Under the pieces are notes generated by a model, which worked only from the letters and a program-made list of their open reading frames with translations, was not told the DNA's origin and ran no database searches. A stretch of 21,265 bases of DNA from a virus. Positions 1 to 8,135 of this stretch are shown here, one piece after another. Both the position numbers and the translations under genes were made by a program. How positions within the stretch are numbered: the first letter of the stretch is position 1; each line of letters opens with the position of its first letter. The DNA lies in the IMG/VR virus record IMGVR_UViG_3300044641_009961, positions 1 through 21,265 of that record. The stretch is one strand, 5' to 3'.

Positions 1-2118
1 ATATAATTTTAAAGAAACGGTTCCATCTTCTACGCTTCCTGTTCTTTCTGATACTAAATTAAAAACTAAAGATTCGCCCGTCGAACCCGTAATATAAAAT
101 CTAATTAAAGATTGTGTATTCCAAAACTGCGTTTCTGGAAATCTATAAGTTGATTCGTATGTCCAGGATCCGCTGGTCAATAAACCGTCGGATGGATCAT
201 CGCTTCCATTCGCACCTAAATTACCTTTGGGTAAAGGTACGCCTGGCTCAATTCTTGTTCCTGATAAAAACTGTGACTCTATGATATAGTTGTCTTTTAC
301 TAATAATTTATTACACGAAATTCTTCTCGATCTTCTTGTTTCAAGTATATCTTCTCTTGATCCACCGTATTCTCTAAGTCTAACGGAAGTGTCTGGATTA
401 ATTCCAAACGCTCGTATTAATTCTTTGATAGAAGATATTGTTCCTTTTCCTCTTATTATATTTGGTACAGAAGCAAGTAATCTTCTCCATATTTTAGATT
501 GTATTTCTTGTAATGTGTATCCGCCAGGTAATTTGAGCTGTATCCCAAAATCGTCGCCAGAATCTTCATCTGACGGTTTTACGGTTTCGAATAGCTTTGG
601 TAAATCTATTCCCATATTTCTTGCTTGTTGTATTAGAAATTGATCGGCTATCGATCCATTTTGGTCGTATTCGTATGATTCGATTTTTGAAAAATGATCT
701 AGAAATACTTTTATTTCGTCAAATTGTTTGGCCCAAATATACAAAAGTCCTGATAAAATTTGTGAGGCCCCTAATACTGCTTCTCTTGGGAGCGTTTTGT
801 CAGAATAATAAGTTTCTGATATGGGACCTGTGTCGGTTTCAAATCCTTGTTCAAGTTTTCCTTCGAAAAAATAATGCGGAGGAACAAGTTTAGTTATTAA
901 GTTTGGATTAACTTCGTCGTATAAAGAAGCAGACGACAATAATTTTTGATTTAAAGAAACTAAATCTTCGAAGTCGGGAAATAGTATGGGATTTTCATAT
1001 ATATCTTCTCTAAATGTCGCAAGACCGTGTTGATTTTTTCTAAGTTGATTTGAATAATTTATAATATTAGAATGCAAACCATTAGTACTGCTATCGATAA
1101 CGAGGGAATTTTGAGCGTAACTTCCCGATGGCTCGTTAAATTTAAAAAATAATTTTAATTTTTCTTCTGGATATTGATTTTCTAGTACGGCGTTTAAGAT
1201 CTCTTCGTCAGTTCTATTGCCATGAAATATTTTAAAGTCGTCCAATGACCCACTAAAAGTTTCTACTGGTACAAAAGAATTTGTTCCAAAAATATGCGAA
1301 CTGCCTGATCCTATTATTAGTTTCGAATTTGATATATTGAATTCATGAAATTCTGACGATTTTGTGCTAGTTGCTACCTTTTTGCCTTCTTTGTATATAA
1401 AAAGTTTGTTAAATATTGATTTTTTATCAAAAACTGCCGTTATATCGATCCACTTTCCTTTGTCTACTTCATGAGATGCGCTAATATATGAAGAACCTGA
1501 TGAAACTATGAACACCAAATTACATGTGTCAATCGATGTGGACGCCGATAACGCTAGCGTATAACCGCTTGTATTAATTAATTTTTGAAAAATTACTTGA
1601 TTATCGTTCGCTATGTTTTCAAAAAAACCTTTAAATTGAAATGAAATACTATCCTTTCCTGAATCTAAAACAGATTGTCCATCTTTTTTTCTAGATAATT
1701 CTGAGTATGTCGTACCAGGAACGTCGTTCACTATAATTTTTGAATTAGAAAAATGTAATGTGCCTCTGTTCTTTGGAAATTGATCGTATATCCACTTCTC
1801 ATAGCCAGTTAAATTATCTAAAAAATAGATAATTTCATTTTTAGTCCCATCAAATGGATATCCATTTATTATAGAATTAAAAGTTACATTAACGTTAACT
1901 TCTGCGCTACTAAAAAATGTGTGATTTTCGAATTTTGACCAATCCAAAGGTATTTGTTGCGTCGATCTTAGCGGACTTCCTGGTGGATCGTTTCGAAATG
2001 AATTTGAAGAAGTAGATATGCTTTTAAAGTCGTCGCCTCGCAACGTAATATTAGCATTACCTTCAGTAGCAAATTTTGTAAGACCAGGAGAACCCAAAAA
2101 GTCTTTAACAATACGCAA
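1..2118 (-). CDS. Large virion structural protein with LamG domain and tail-protein-I-like motif (partial, C-terminus outside window)
   Basis: The frame is open for 706 codons from a TTG at 2118-2116 to the left edge, so the C-terminus is missing. I checked every codon in this frame and found no stop. The start is TTG because AAAGG lies 6 nt upstream, an in-frame TAA precedes it, and no early ATG exists. Residues about 155-305 look like a LamG/concanavalin A-like sandwich (beta-rich, ending SGSLDDFKIFHGNRTDEEI). Residues about 555-585 carry VPNIIRGKGTISSIKELI followed by a GIN...REYGG stretch. This resembles the KGT...YGI...EYGG motif of large phage structural proteins and, more loosely, P2 tail protein I. 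It follows the gp25-gp6-like genes, as gene I follows W and J in P2, so a wedge or fibre-attachment protein carrying a sugar-binding domain is the best guess. The family assignment is by eye. Confidence 0.8.
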   Translation of the reverse strand, partial: MRIVKDFLGSPGLTKFATEGNANITLRGDDFKSISTSSNSFRNDPPGSPLRSTQQIPLDWSKFENHTFFSSAEVNVNVTFNSIINGYPFDGTKNEIIYFLDNLTGYEKWIYDQFPKNRGTLHFSNSKIIVNDVPGTTYSELSRKKDGQSVLDSGKDSISFQFKGFFENIANDNQVIFQKLINTSGYTLALSASTSIDTCNLVFIVSSGSSYISASHEVDKGKWIDITAVFDKKSIFNKLFIYKEGKKVATSTKSSEFHEFNISNSKLIIGSGSSHIFGTNSFVPVETFSGSLDDFKIFHGNRTDEEILNAVLENQYPEEKLKLFFKFNEPSGSYAQNSLVIDSSTNGLHSNIINYSNQLRKNQHGLATFREDIYENPILFPDFEDLVSLNQKLLSSASLYDEVNPNLITKLVPPHYFFEGKLEQGFETDTGPISETYYSDKTLPREAVLGASQILSGLLYIWAKQFDEIKVFLDHFSKIESYEYDQNGSIADQFLIQQARNMGIDLPKLFETVKPSDEDSGDDFGIQLKLPGGYTLQEIQSKIWRRLLASVPNIIRGKGTISSIKELIRAFGINPDTSVRLREYGGSREDILETRRSRRISCNKLLVKDNYIIESQFLSGTRIEPGVPLPKGNLGANGSDDPSDGLLTSGSWTYESTYRFPETQFWNTQSLIRFYITGSTGESLVFNLVSERTGSVEDGTVSLKLY

Positions 2119-2119
2119 A

Positions 2120-3607
2120 TTACACCTTTACTTTTAGAATATAGTTGGAATCAAATATAATTTTTTCATCGCCATTATAATTTACCAAGAATTCAAAAGT
2201 CAATGGCGCATCTAACGGCAAAGATGTTGCGCTAATATTAAAATAATTTCCTATTGAATCTAGTGATAATTTAGTAAAATTATTATTAAAATCGCAAATA
2301 AGAGTGTCTGTCTGGACGTCTCTTATTCTGTACAATACCCGGGAAAGTTTTAAAGCTTCTCTTTCGTAACTAAACTTATACGCTATTTCTTCGGGTGCAA
2401 TATCGTAGAATAAGGATCTAATAAAAATGATGTCTGATTGTGTAACCTCTCTCGGTCCATCACATCGAACTATAACTTTTGAGCGAGCGGATACCGCATC
2501 CGTTAATATAAGAGATTTAATGTCTATTATTTCGTTTTTAAATGTCTTTAATCCATTCAATGTTTTCCACGATGCGTTAAAACTTATCGAATCGTTCTCT
2601 AAGATGTATTCAGAAAGTGTTTTCGTACCGGACACGATCGATACATCATTAGACGATATTAAAATTGGAGCTTTATAAATACCTGTTATTTTTTCCCCAA
2701 GAATTTCTTGTGAACCTGTAAAATTAATAGAAAAAGAACCTGTAGATAATCCTAAAAGTATGCAATTTGAACCTGTTAATTCATTTCCACCTAAATCTTT
2801 TAGATTAACGTATGATGTAGAATTTTTAGAAATCAAAAATACATTTCCTATTTCATCAAAAAATAGAGATTCTTTTTGATCTATTCTAGAGTCGTCGAAT
2901 CTAATTTCAAGAGTCGGTACAAGTAATTTATTTTTAACGTGTCTTGAAGCGAATCTTTTAACGAATAATGAAGTTGAAGAAGCTTCGTCAGAAGCCGAAT
3001 ACGCTACTCGAAAACCAAAATTAGAAAGTTTATTACATAAACTAGCAGATACAATATTTGTAACATCTATTTCTAAATTTTCTGATCCGATATCAAAATA
3101 TTGCTTCGATTCAAGAGAAATTAAACCCGTTCCAAAATCTGCGTGCGTAATGTAATCTATATTACTCGACCCGCTTAAACCACCTTGTGAGCACCCACTC
3201 AAGAACCACGAAGAGTTTAAACTTGCTGTTATGTAATTCGAAATGTCCAGATCCGCAAAAGATATAACATCTCTGCCTAATCCTTCTGTAAATTCTTGTG
3301 CTAGTGGGAATACTGATATTGTGAAATTATTTGGGCATGGATTGCCTAGAACAATCGGTTTTAATTTTAAGACAGCATTTAGATTATTCAGATTTAAAAT
3401 AGAAGAAGTAAAAAAATTTAAATAATCTAAATTAAACTTTAATAAAATTCTTGACAATTCCAAAGAATTCGACTGTTCTGTCTCATCATATAATTTGAAT
3501 AAATCTAACGTTCCAGCTTTTCCGACATTCGAAAATATTCTAGCCTGTCCGTCAACTATTTTGTTCGTGATATATGTATCGGCCGAAGCCGTCAATGAAA
3601 TTATCAT
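2120..3607 (-). CDS. DNRLRE-like phage structural protein, probable tail/baseplate adhesin
   Basis: A 495-residue protein with no signal peptide and no membrane segment. The N-terminal half (about 1-240) reads like a DNRLRE-type beta-sandwich. It opens with ASADTYITNK, then has SRILLKFNLDYL near residue 55, a VTNIVSASL strand near 180, and closes with LLVPTLEIRFDD near 235. The rest is beta-rich with many Ser, Asn and Thr residues, as in fibre or adhesin stalks. The ATG overlaps the stop of the gp6-like gene by one base (TAATG) and has no clear Shine-Dalgarno, so translation probably restarts from the upstream gene. Its place between the gp6-like wedge gene and the LamG protein points to a tail-tip role in binding host surface glycans. 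DNRLRE domains are known in secreted and surface proteins. The exact virion position is inferred. Confidence 0.7.
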   Translation of the reverse strand: MIISLTASADTYITNKIVDGQARIFSNVGKAGTLDLFKLYDETEQSNSLELSRILLKFNLDYLNFFTSSILNLNNLNAVLKLKPIVLGNPCPNNFTISVFPLAQEFTEGLGRDVISFADLDISNYITASLNSSWFLSGCSQGGLSGSSNIDYITHADFGTGLISLESKQYFDIGSENLEIDVTNIVSASLCNKLSNFGFRVAYSASDEASSTSLFVKRFASRHVKNKLLVPTLEIRFDDSRIDQKESLFFDEIGNVFLISKNSTSYVNLKDLGGNELTGSNCILLGLSTGSFSINFTGSQEILGEKITGIYKAPILISSNDVSIVSGTKTLSEYILENDSISFNASWKTLNGLKTFKNEIIDIKSLILTDAVSARSKVIVRCDGPREVTQSDIIFIRSLFYDIAPEEIAYKFSYEREALKLSRVLYRIRDVQTDTLICDFNNNFTKLSLDSIGNYFNISATSLPLDAPLTFEFLVNYNGDEKIIFDSNYILKVKV

Positions 3608-5439
3608 TAGTTTGTACTCACTACTATATCAAAATTTGGATATTTTAATTCGAACATAGAACCTGGCGCGCCGATTATTAGTCCTTTAATTGTATTCGCT
3701 TGCATATCATAAAATACGTTAGAATACTCTCGACCATCATGTGTACCACTTAAATTAAAAAATTCCAATCTTATTAATGATAAAACGCCCGGCACATTTA
3801 TGATGGTCGACATTATGTCTGCGATTACAATCGGTTGATCGATTTGAAATTTTTTCGTCTCTAATATTGATTGCAGGGCTAATATAACGCTCTTTATAAC
3901 ATCTGCTGGGTTTGTCTCGGGGGCCGGTATTATCGAAGTGGAAATCGAGTAATTTATTACAGCTGCATCTACGATATCAATTGCGTCCGATATTAAGCGA
4001 TATTCATTAATATAAGTAGATAAATTTCTTTTTAAAGAATCAGGAGAATTTATTAATCTACCAGAATTATCTCTAGATAGCACAAATAACTGTGTTGCAA
4101 GTGGATTGTTCGGATTCTGTCTAACACCCGCCCTATAGACACTTCCGAATTTAGAAGGAAGAGAATAGATTCGAGATAGTAAATCTGTTTTTGTAACTAT
4201 TCTAGATTGCATGTTTTTAGCAGCTGGTATTAGAGATCTCAACTCGTCTACTGTTGGTGCTTGCGCTCCACCTACGGCCGGTGATTTATTCGTAACATCT
4301 AATGAAGCTCTAACTTTTGAAGCTACCGACGCAGAGGCTGCGTTTTTAAAATCTATTCTTAATGTCTTAATCGCGCGGATAGAATTGGAAGCTACGTTGT
4401 GCTTTATTCCTCCGCCAGCCCGATAAGTTACTGTAATGACAGTTGAAGCAGGTGCTACTCCCATAGTCCTACTCTTCATCAGGCTATTCGGATCAATAGA
4501 AAATCTAGATATCGTATTTTTACCATATAACGGTACTACAACTTTTGATGGATCTGGAAATACGTCGTCATCTAGTAATGTTGGATCTCCACTTCCAAAC
4601 ATCAATTTCACGCTTCGAGATTGTAAATCAGTACTAGTCATATATCTTTTTGGAGCAGGTACTATTTTTAAATTTCTTTTTACGAGGTCTCGATCATCTC
4701 CAATGTTAACGATTCCAACGTAAGCAGTGTCTTGCGTTAAACTTTCAACCTCGTACCAAGTATCTCCTGATGAATCGACTGAACTAATGATCTCTGACAC
4801 ATCGGGCGTAGATAAAGTCACTGTTCTATAAGGAACATACTCTGGGCCGAAACTAAACGATTCTACGTATACCTTGCCAGATATCGCCGTAACATCTCTG
4901 GATAAAATAAACGTCGCTGGTTGTCCATTATCGTCTACATCTCCAACAATAGTTGTAGCGTAAAGATTACCGAATCTATCAGTTTCAGAAAAATCCAAAT
5001 CTTCTGCGGTTGCGAAAGGGATGCCATCTTTCGAAGATAAGACAGTGCCCTCTTGTATTACGGGTAAAGAAGAACGATCGGCTATTCTTTTGCCATTTTC
5101 CTCGATTGCTGGTACTTCGATATAAAAAGATAACGAAACTGTTGATGGAGAAGATCCTATTATTTTAACTCCACTATTTTTTATCATTCTTTCTATATTT
5201 TGAATTTCTACAGCATCCGACCATAATGTTTCTCTAAATTGGTGATCCATGTAGAAAGACATATTATCTCCTACGGACGCAGCCATGTCGAGTAACAAAC
5301 CACCTACAGACGCTTCGCTAAAATCTTGAATTTTATCTGCGAAAAATGTTTTCGCATATTTTAAAAGATCACTTTTAAATGACGAAAAATCTTTAGATAA
5401 ATAATTTCTTGTTGGATTTGTTTTTCTTTGAGCAGCCAT
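3607..5439 (-). CDS. 6: Baseplate wedge protein, T4 gp6-like (baseplate J family)
   Basis: A 610-residue protein, close to T4 gp6 in length. Gp6 dimers form the inner ring of the baseplate wedge that opens during sheath contraction. The N-terminus carries the family hallmark: RNYLSKDFSSFKSDLLKYA (11-29), then FSEASVGGLLLDMAASVGDN (40-59) and the helix FYMDHQFRETLW. This is the usual start of gp6-like wedge proteins, in which the protein packs against gp25. The middle part (about 95-340) is beta-rich. Residues about 380-520 resemble the conserved J-like core, including AGVRQNPNNPLATQLFVLS. The start is ATG, 2 nt after the gp25-like stop, with GGG before it. The gp25-gp6 order matches W-J in P2 and many myophages. 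Confidence 0.9.
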   Translation of the reverse strand: MAAQRKTNPTRNYLSKDFSSFKSDLLKYAKTFFADKIQDFSEASVGGLLLDMAASVGDNMSFYMDHQFRETLWSDAVEIQNIERMIKNSGVKIIGSSPSTVSLSFYIEVPAIEENGKRIADRSSLPVIQEGTVLSSKDGIPFATAEDLDFSETDRFGNLYATTIVGDVDDNGQPATFILSRDVTAISGKVYVESFSFGPEYVPYRTVTLSTPDVSEIISSVDSSGDTWYEVESLTQDTAYVGIVNIGDDRDLVKRNLKIVPAPKRYMTSTDLQSRSVKLMFGSGDPTLLDDDVFPDPSKVVVPLYGKNTISRFSIDPNSLMKSRTMGVAPASTVITVTYRAGGGIKHNVASNSIRAIKTLRIDFKNAASASVASKVRASLDVTNKSPAVGGAQAPTVDELRSLIPAAKNMQSRIVTKTDLLSRIYSLPSKFGSVYRAGVRQNPNNPLATQLFVLSRDNSGRLINSPDSLKRNLSTYINEYRLISDAIDIVDAAVINYSISTSIIPAPETNPADVIKSVILALQSILETKKFQIDQPIVIADIMSTIINVPGVLSLIRLEFFNLSGTHDGREYSNVFYDMQANTIKGLIIGAPGSMFELKYPNFDIVVSTN

Positions 5440-5441
5440 TT

Positions 5442-5924
5442 TTAACCCACGGTATATAGTATTACTTCTATAGCATTTTCTTTCGCGTTAATCGCCGGTA
5501 CGACGTAAGTTATTCTAACTGCGATTTTTGCGATAGATTCATCGTCTAAACCACCTAGTTTAATCGGTTCGAAAGTATTAAGCACGACATATGGCATATA
5601 TGTAGAAACTGCGCGCTGTATTCTTCTAGTAGCTTCTTCGTCAATTTCCTCACTACATAATTCGAAAGTCAATTCTTTTAAATTTGCTCCAAAATTATAA
5701 TCGAATAATCTTTCACCATTATTTGTAAGTATTAGATTTTTTAAATTATCTGCGACTACATTTTCTATATTAGAATGCATCTTTAAAAACCCGCCATCTC
5801 CTTCGTCTAGTTCTAACGGTGTTTTTATTCCGATCGGAGGTCTGGTAACATTCTGCGATGCTCGTTCTTTTTGTGACGAAGCATCTTCACCGGACGATTT
5901 AAAACTATAAACTCTTTGTGCCAT
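5442..5924 (-). CDS. 25: Baseplate wedge protein, T4 gp25-like (GPW/gp25 family)
   Basis: A 160-residue protein; T4 gp25 is about 130, and the difference is an N-terminal extension of some 40 residues. The family core starts near residue 50 with MHSNIENVVADNLKNLILT and continues NNGERLFDYNFGANLKELTF, the conserved segment that contacts gp6. This is followed by an IRRIQRAV-like helix (ATRRIQRAVSTYMPYVVL) and a beta-hairpin C-terminus. In T4 this protein sits in the wedge next to gp6 and gp53 and primes sheath assembly. The ATG at 5924 has no recognisable Shine-Dalgarno. Instead, TATAAATA lies 6 nt upstream (see the promoter entry). The upstream gene stops 9 bases before it, so restart translation is the alternative. 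Confidence 0.9.
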   Translation of the reverse strand: MAQRVYSFKSSGEDASSQKERASQNVTRPPIGIKTPLELDEGDGGFLKMHSNIENVVADNLKNLILTNNGERLFDYNFGANLKELTFELCSEEIDEEATRRIQRAVSTYMPYVVLNTFEPIKLGGLDDESIAKIAVRITYVVPAINAKENAIEVILYTVG

Positions 5925-5930
5925 CGAAAA

Positions 5931-5938
5931 TATTTATA
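5931..5938 (-). promoter_or_regulatory. Late-promoter-like TATAAATA box before the gp25-like gene
   Basis: The minus strand reads TATAAATA here, a perfect match to the T4 late promoter -10 element read by gp55-type sigma factors. It overlaps the stop codon of the preceding small gene. With T4 spacing (box at -13 to -6), transcription would start at about 5925, one base before the gp25-like ATG, giving a nearly leaderless message. The ATG lacks a Shine-Dalgarno, which fits. Chance occurrence in AT-rich DNA is a real alternative: another exact copy lies inside a coding region at 12540-12547. Confidence 0.4.
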
Positions 5939-6284
5939 CTGTATCTAAAGTTTCGGACGTTCCTACGCCCGTCGTTACGCCTTTTAATCTCATAGGACTT
6001 ACTATATCTATAGATACTTTTTGGTTCGCTAGTGAAGTGTCGGTACTGGTTCCTGTTATAACTCCGGATAATTTCGTAGGAGTTATTATTTCGACTGAAA
6101 TCCCTCGGTTAATTGTTACTACTATGTCTTGAATATGAGCGTGTACTGCGTCTGCTATAGCGCTAGATAGATTTTCTATTATCTCAGGAGATGAGAGTCC
6201 TTCTTTACCGGCTTCGAGTGATCCGCTAAACGCGTTCTTAATATCTCTTCGTAATTGAGCGACATCTGGTACTTGTATCGACAT
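5934..6284 (-). CDS. Small conserved-looking structural protein between hub and gp25
   Basis: A 116-residue protein I cannot assign. I place the start at ATG 6284 because GGAG lies 6 nt upstream; a TTG at 6296 would put that GGAG inside the gene. The start falls one base after the hub stop. The N-terminal half is mainly helical (LRRDIKNAFSGSLEAGKEG, then ENLSSAIADAVHAHIQDI). The C-terminal half holds two related segments, EIITPTKLSGVITGTSTDTS and DIVSPMRLKGVTTGVGTSET, which look like a duplicated beta-hairpin unit. T4 has the small PAAR spike-tip gene 5.4 near gene 5, but I see no PAAR or metal-ligand pattern here. A minor hub or baseplate component is plausible from position only. Confidence 0.7.
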   Translation of the reverse strand: MSIQVPDVAQLRRDIKNAFSGSLEAGKEGLSSPEIIENLSSAIADAVHAHIQDIVVTINRGISVEIITPTKLSGVITGTSTDTSLANQKVSIDIVSPMRLKGVTTGVGTSETLDTV

Positions 6285-6285
6285 A

Positions 6286-7758
6286 TTATTCTCCAAATAT
6301 TCTTGAGCTTTTTAAAGTTGGTATTTTTTGTTTTTCTCCGGAAATTTTACCAAGTACGCTAACCCCAGCTCCTAGTAACGTCGGACAAGGAGCAGCATAT
6401 CCAGGCGGAGCATTTTTTGACATCGCATCTGCTAATTCGTTAATCAAATCGAACATACTGGTTAATATCGAATTTAATTCTTGATATTTTACGTATGGTT
6501 GTCCTTCGCCTGCTACTTCTTCATCCCTCTTTGAATCTCCGCCTTGTGATGTTGATAGTCCCAAATATATTTTACTCGCGGCTACGTGCACGATTCCATC
6601 TTCTAATAAAGAAATAGAACATCCATCTCCGTCATTAGATATTTCTCCTTCTTTAATGATTTTAATTGTTCCGTTTATCGTTAAATCGTCATCTTTTCTT
6701 GATATAATTCTTACATGATCTGACTTTAACGCTATTGAAGCACCAACAGATGGCTCTCTTAACTCTGATTCATTCGGTAAAATAGGAGTAAAATCTGTTA
6801 AAGAAAACGCTTCATCTATTGAAGTATTTATAGAGACATATATTCTAGAAGCGTCTGAATAAAAATCCGGGTCGCCTTCCGATTTTAATAGTGTCTTACC
6901 ATTTCTTGGATCTTTTACTATTTCTTTATATTTTCTAGTATTTTCGAATATTTCTGGTGATGTTCTACCGGCGCTACCAGAAAAAACAGTTCTCGATCGG
7001 CCCGCAACGATATCGATAATACCAGAATATTCTTTTGGATTTATTTTTGCTAAGGGTTCTGCTGTCGTTGGATCGTCTTCTTTTTTCCAAAATCTCTCGG
7101 TACCGAATAATATCATTGAATTATTGCTACCGTGTATAGCAAAATCACCTGGTCTTTTTGTGTATCTTGGAACTGGTTCTAATGCGATGGGCTCTAACGA
7201 CGTACTTAAAATTTTTTCGTATTCGTTAACTTCGCCTTTTTGACTCAAAGATAAGTTGGGAAAATCTTCGGGAGGTGATGGTTTACCACCAGATGCCTTT
7301 TCTATTGTGCCTGGTTTATCGTTTTCTTTTCTTTGCGATGTATAAATTCTATCGTAATGAGAAAAATTGAGATCTTCAGTATATTCATCGCCGTGAACTC
7401 GACTTATCCAGTACCCAACAGTTTTTATTTCTCTATCGAAAATTACCCAAACCGTTTCGCCTGCTTTTACAGGTAGAGATAAATGCGAAGAGAAAAATGG
7501 ATAAGCCAACACGACCGAAGAAGAGAAGGAATCTACGTTATTACTAATTCTTCTTACCAAACAACTATTTTTGGGCACTCTTTCTGGTATAAATTTATTA
7601 AATAATTCTGGGTATTGTTCTTGATATTTTAAGACGCTATCATATCCATAAATTACAGCGATAACAACGGCTTTTTCGAATGACGACGCCTGACTTGTGG
7701 CACTTTGTAATTCGCTTTTCTGCGAGATACTTTTTATCGCCGAATTGATAGTACTCAA
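6286..7758 (-). CDS. Baseplate hub/central spike protein, T4 gp5-like, without lysozyme domain
   Basis: A 490-residue protein. Residues about 65-123 read like the gp5/VgrG N-terminal OB-fold (VVLAYPFFSSHLSLPVKAGE, then VWVIFDRE and GYWISRVHGDEY). A low-complexity linker rich in Pro and Glu follows (about 140-200). Residues 202-216 show RPGDFAIHGSNNSMI, typical of the strand-rich part after the OB-fold. Residues 341-400 are short strands (VRIISRKDDDLTINGTIKII, HVAASKIYLG) as in spike domains. I see no T4-lysozyme-like insert (no Glu/Asp/Thr catalytic pattern). The start is TTG: GGTG lies 5 nt upstream and there is no early in-frame ATG. The gene would form the membrane-piercing spike base. The hub assignment rests on fold pattern and on the neighbours 25 and 6. 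Confidence 0.75.
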   Translation of the reverse strand: MSTINSAIKSISQKSELQSATSQASSFEKAVVIAVIYGYDSVLKYQEQYPELFNKFIPERVPKNSCLVRRISNNVDSFSSSVVLAYPFFSSHLSLPVKAGETVWVIFDREIKTVGYWISRVHGDEYTEDLNFSHYDRIYTSQRKENDKPGTIEKASGGKPSPPEDFPNLSLSQKGEVNEYEKILSTSLEPIALEPVPRYTKRPGDFAIHGSNNSMILFGTERFWKKEDDPTTAEPLAKINPKEYSGIIDIVAGRSRTVFSGSAGRTSPEIFENTRKYKEIVKDPRNGKTLLKSEGDPDFYSDASRIYVSINTSIDEAFSLTDFTPILPNESELREPSVGASIALKSDHVRIISRKDDDLTINGTIKIIKEGEISNDGDGCSISLLEDGIVHVAASKIYLGLSTSQGGDSKRDEEVAGEGQPYVKYQELNSILTSMFDLINELADAMSKNAPPGYAAPCPTLLGAGVSVLGKISGEKQKIPTLKSSRIFGE

Positions 7759-7772
7759 GTTTTCACCAAATA

Positions 7773-8135
7773 TTAATCATTAATTTTTTCGAATAAATCG
7801 TCAGGCGTTATTTTTTGTTCTTCTTCTTGTGTTGAGCGAACGATTTCAGCCAACTTTAATAATTGTTCATTAGCTTTAGACATGCGTTCGAGATATTTGA
7901 CCATTATAGGACCCACATTTACATGTTCGCCCTGTCCTCCACCGAACGTTGTATAGGCGCTTAAATATAACGCGTAAGCGTTTTCCCTATCCGTCAAAGA
8001 ATTATTATATATTTCTTTCCACAAAGCCTTTCTTTTGTCGTCTGTTGAAGAAAGAGTATCGAGTAATTCTGCGAATTCTTTTACTTTTTCGTCGTTCTTT
8101 TTTATTCTCTTTAGTAGATCGTCATGAATAGTCAT
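7773..8135 (-). CDS. Small helical protein of unknown function, coupled to the gp55-like gene
   Basis: A 120-residue, mostly helical, charged protein that I do not recognise. The N-terminal part (DDLLKRIKKNDEKVKEFAEL) and the C-terminal part (YLERMSKANEQLLKLAEIV) look like amphipathic or coiled-coil helices, separated by a Gly-rich turn (TTFGGGQGEH, about 65-74). The acidic tail ends ITPDDLFEKIND. The ATG overlaps the sigma factor stop by 4 bases (ATGA) and AGGA lies 9 nt upstream, so it is translationally coupled to the sigma gene. A transcription-linked role (for example a sigma partner like T4 gp33) is one idea from position, but I see no clear gp33 similarity. A structural or chaperone role next to the hub gene is equally open. 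Confidence 0.75.
   Translation of the reverse strand: MTIHDDLLKRIKKNDEKVKEFAELLDTLSSTDDKRKALWKEIYNNSLTDRENAYALYLSAYTTFGGGQGEHVNVGPIMVKYLERMSKANEQLLKLAEIVRSTQEEEQKITPDDLFEKIND

Noticed and set aside
290-893. Plus-strand open frames of 117 and 98 codons at the left edge
   Set aside because: They lie antisense inside the continuous minus-strand structural gene, have no matching ribosome binding site or recognisable domain, and the minus frame has clear protein features.
6285-6296. TTG at 6296 as start of the small protein beside the hub
   Set aside because: The GGAG ribosome binding site would lie inside the gene; it is correctly spaced for ATG 6284.
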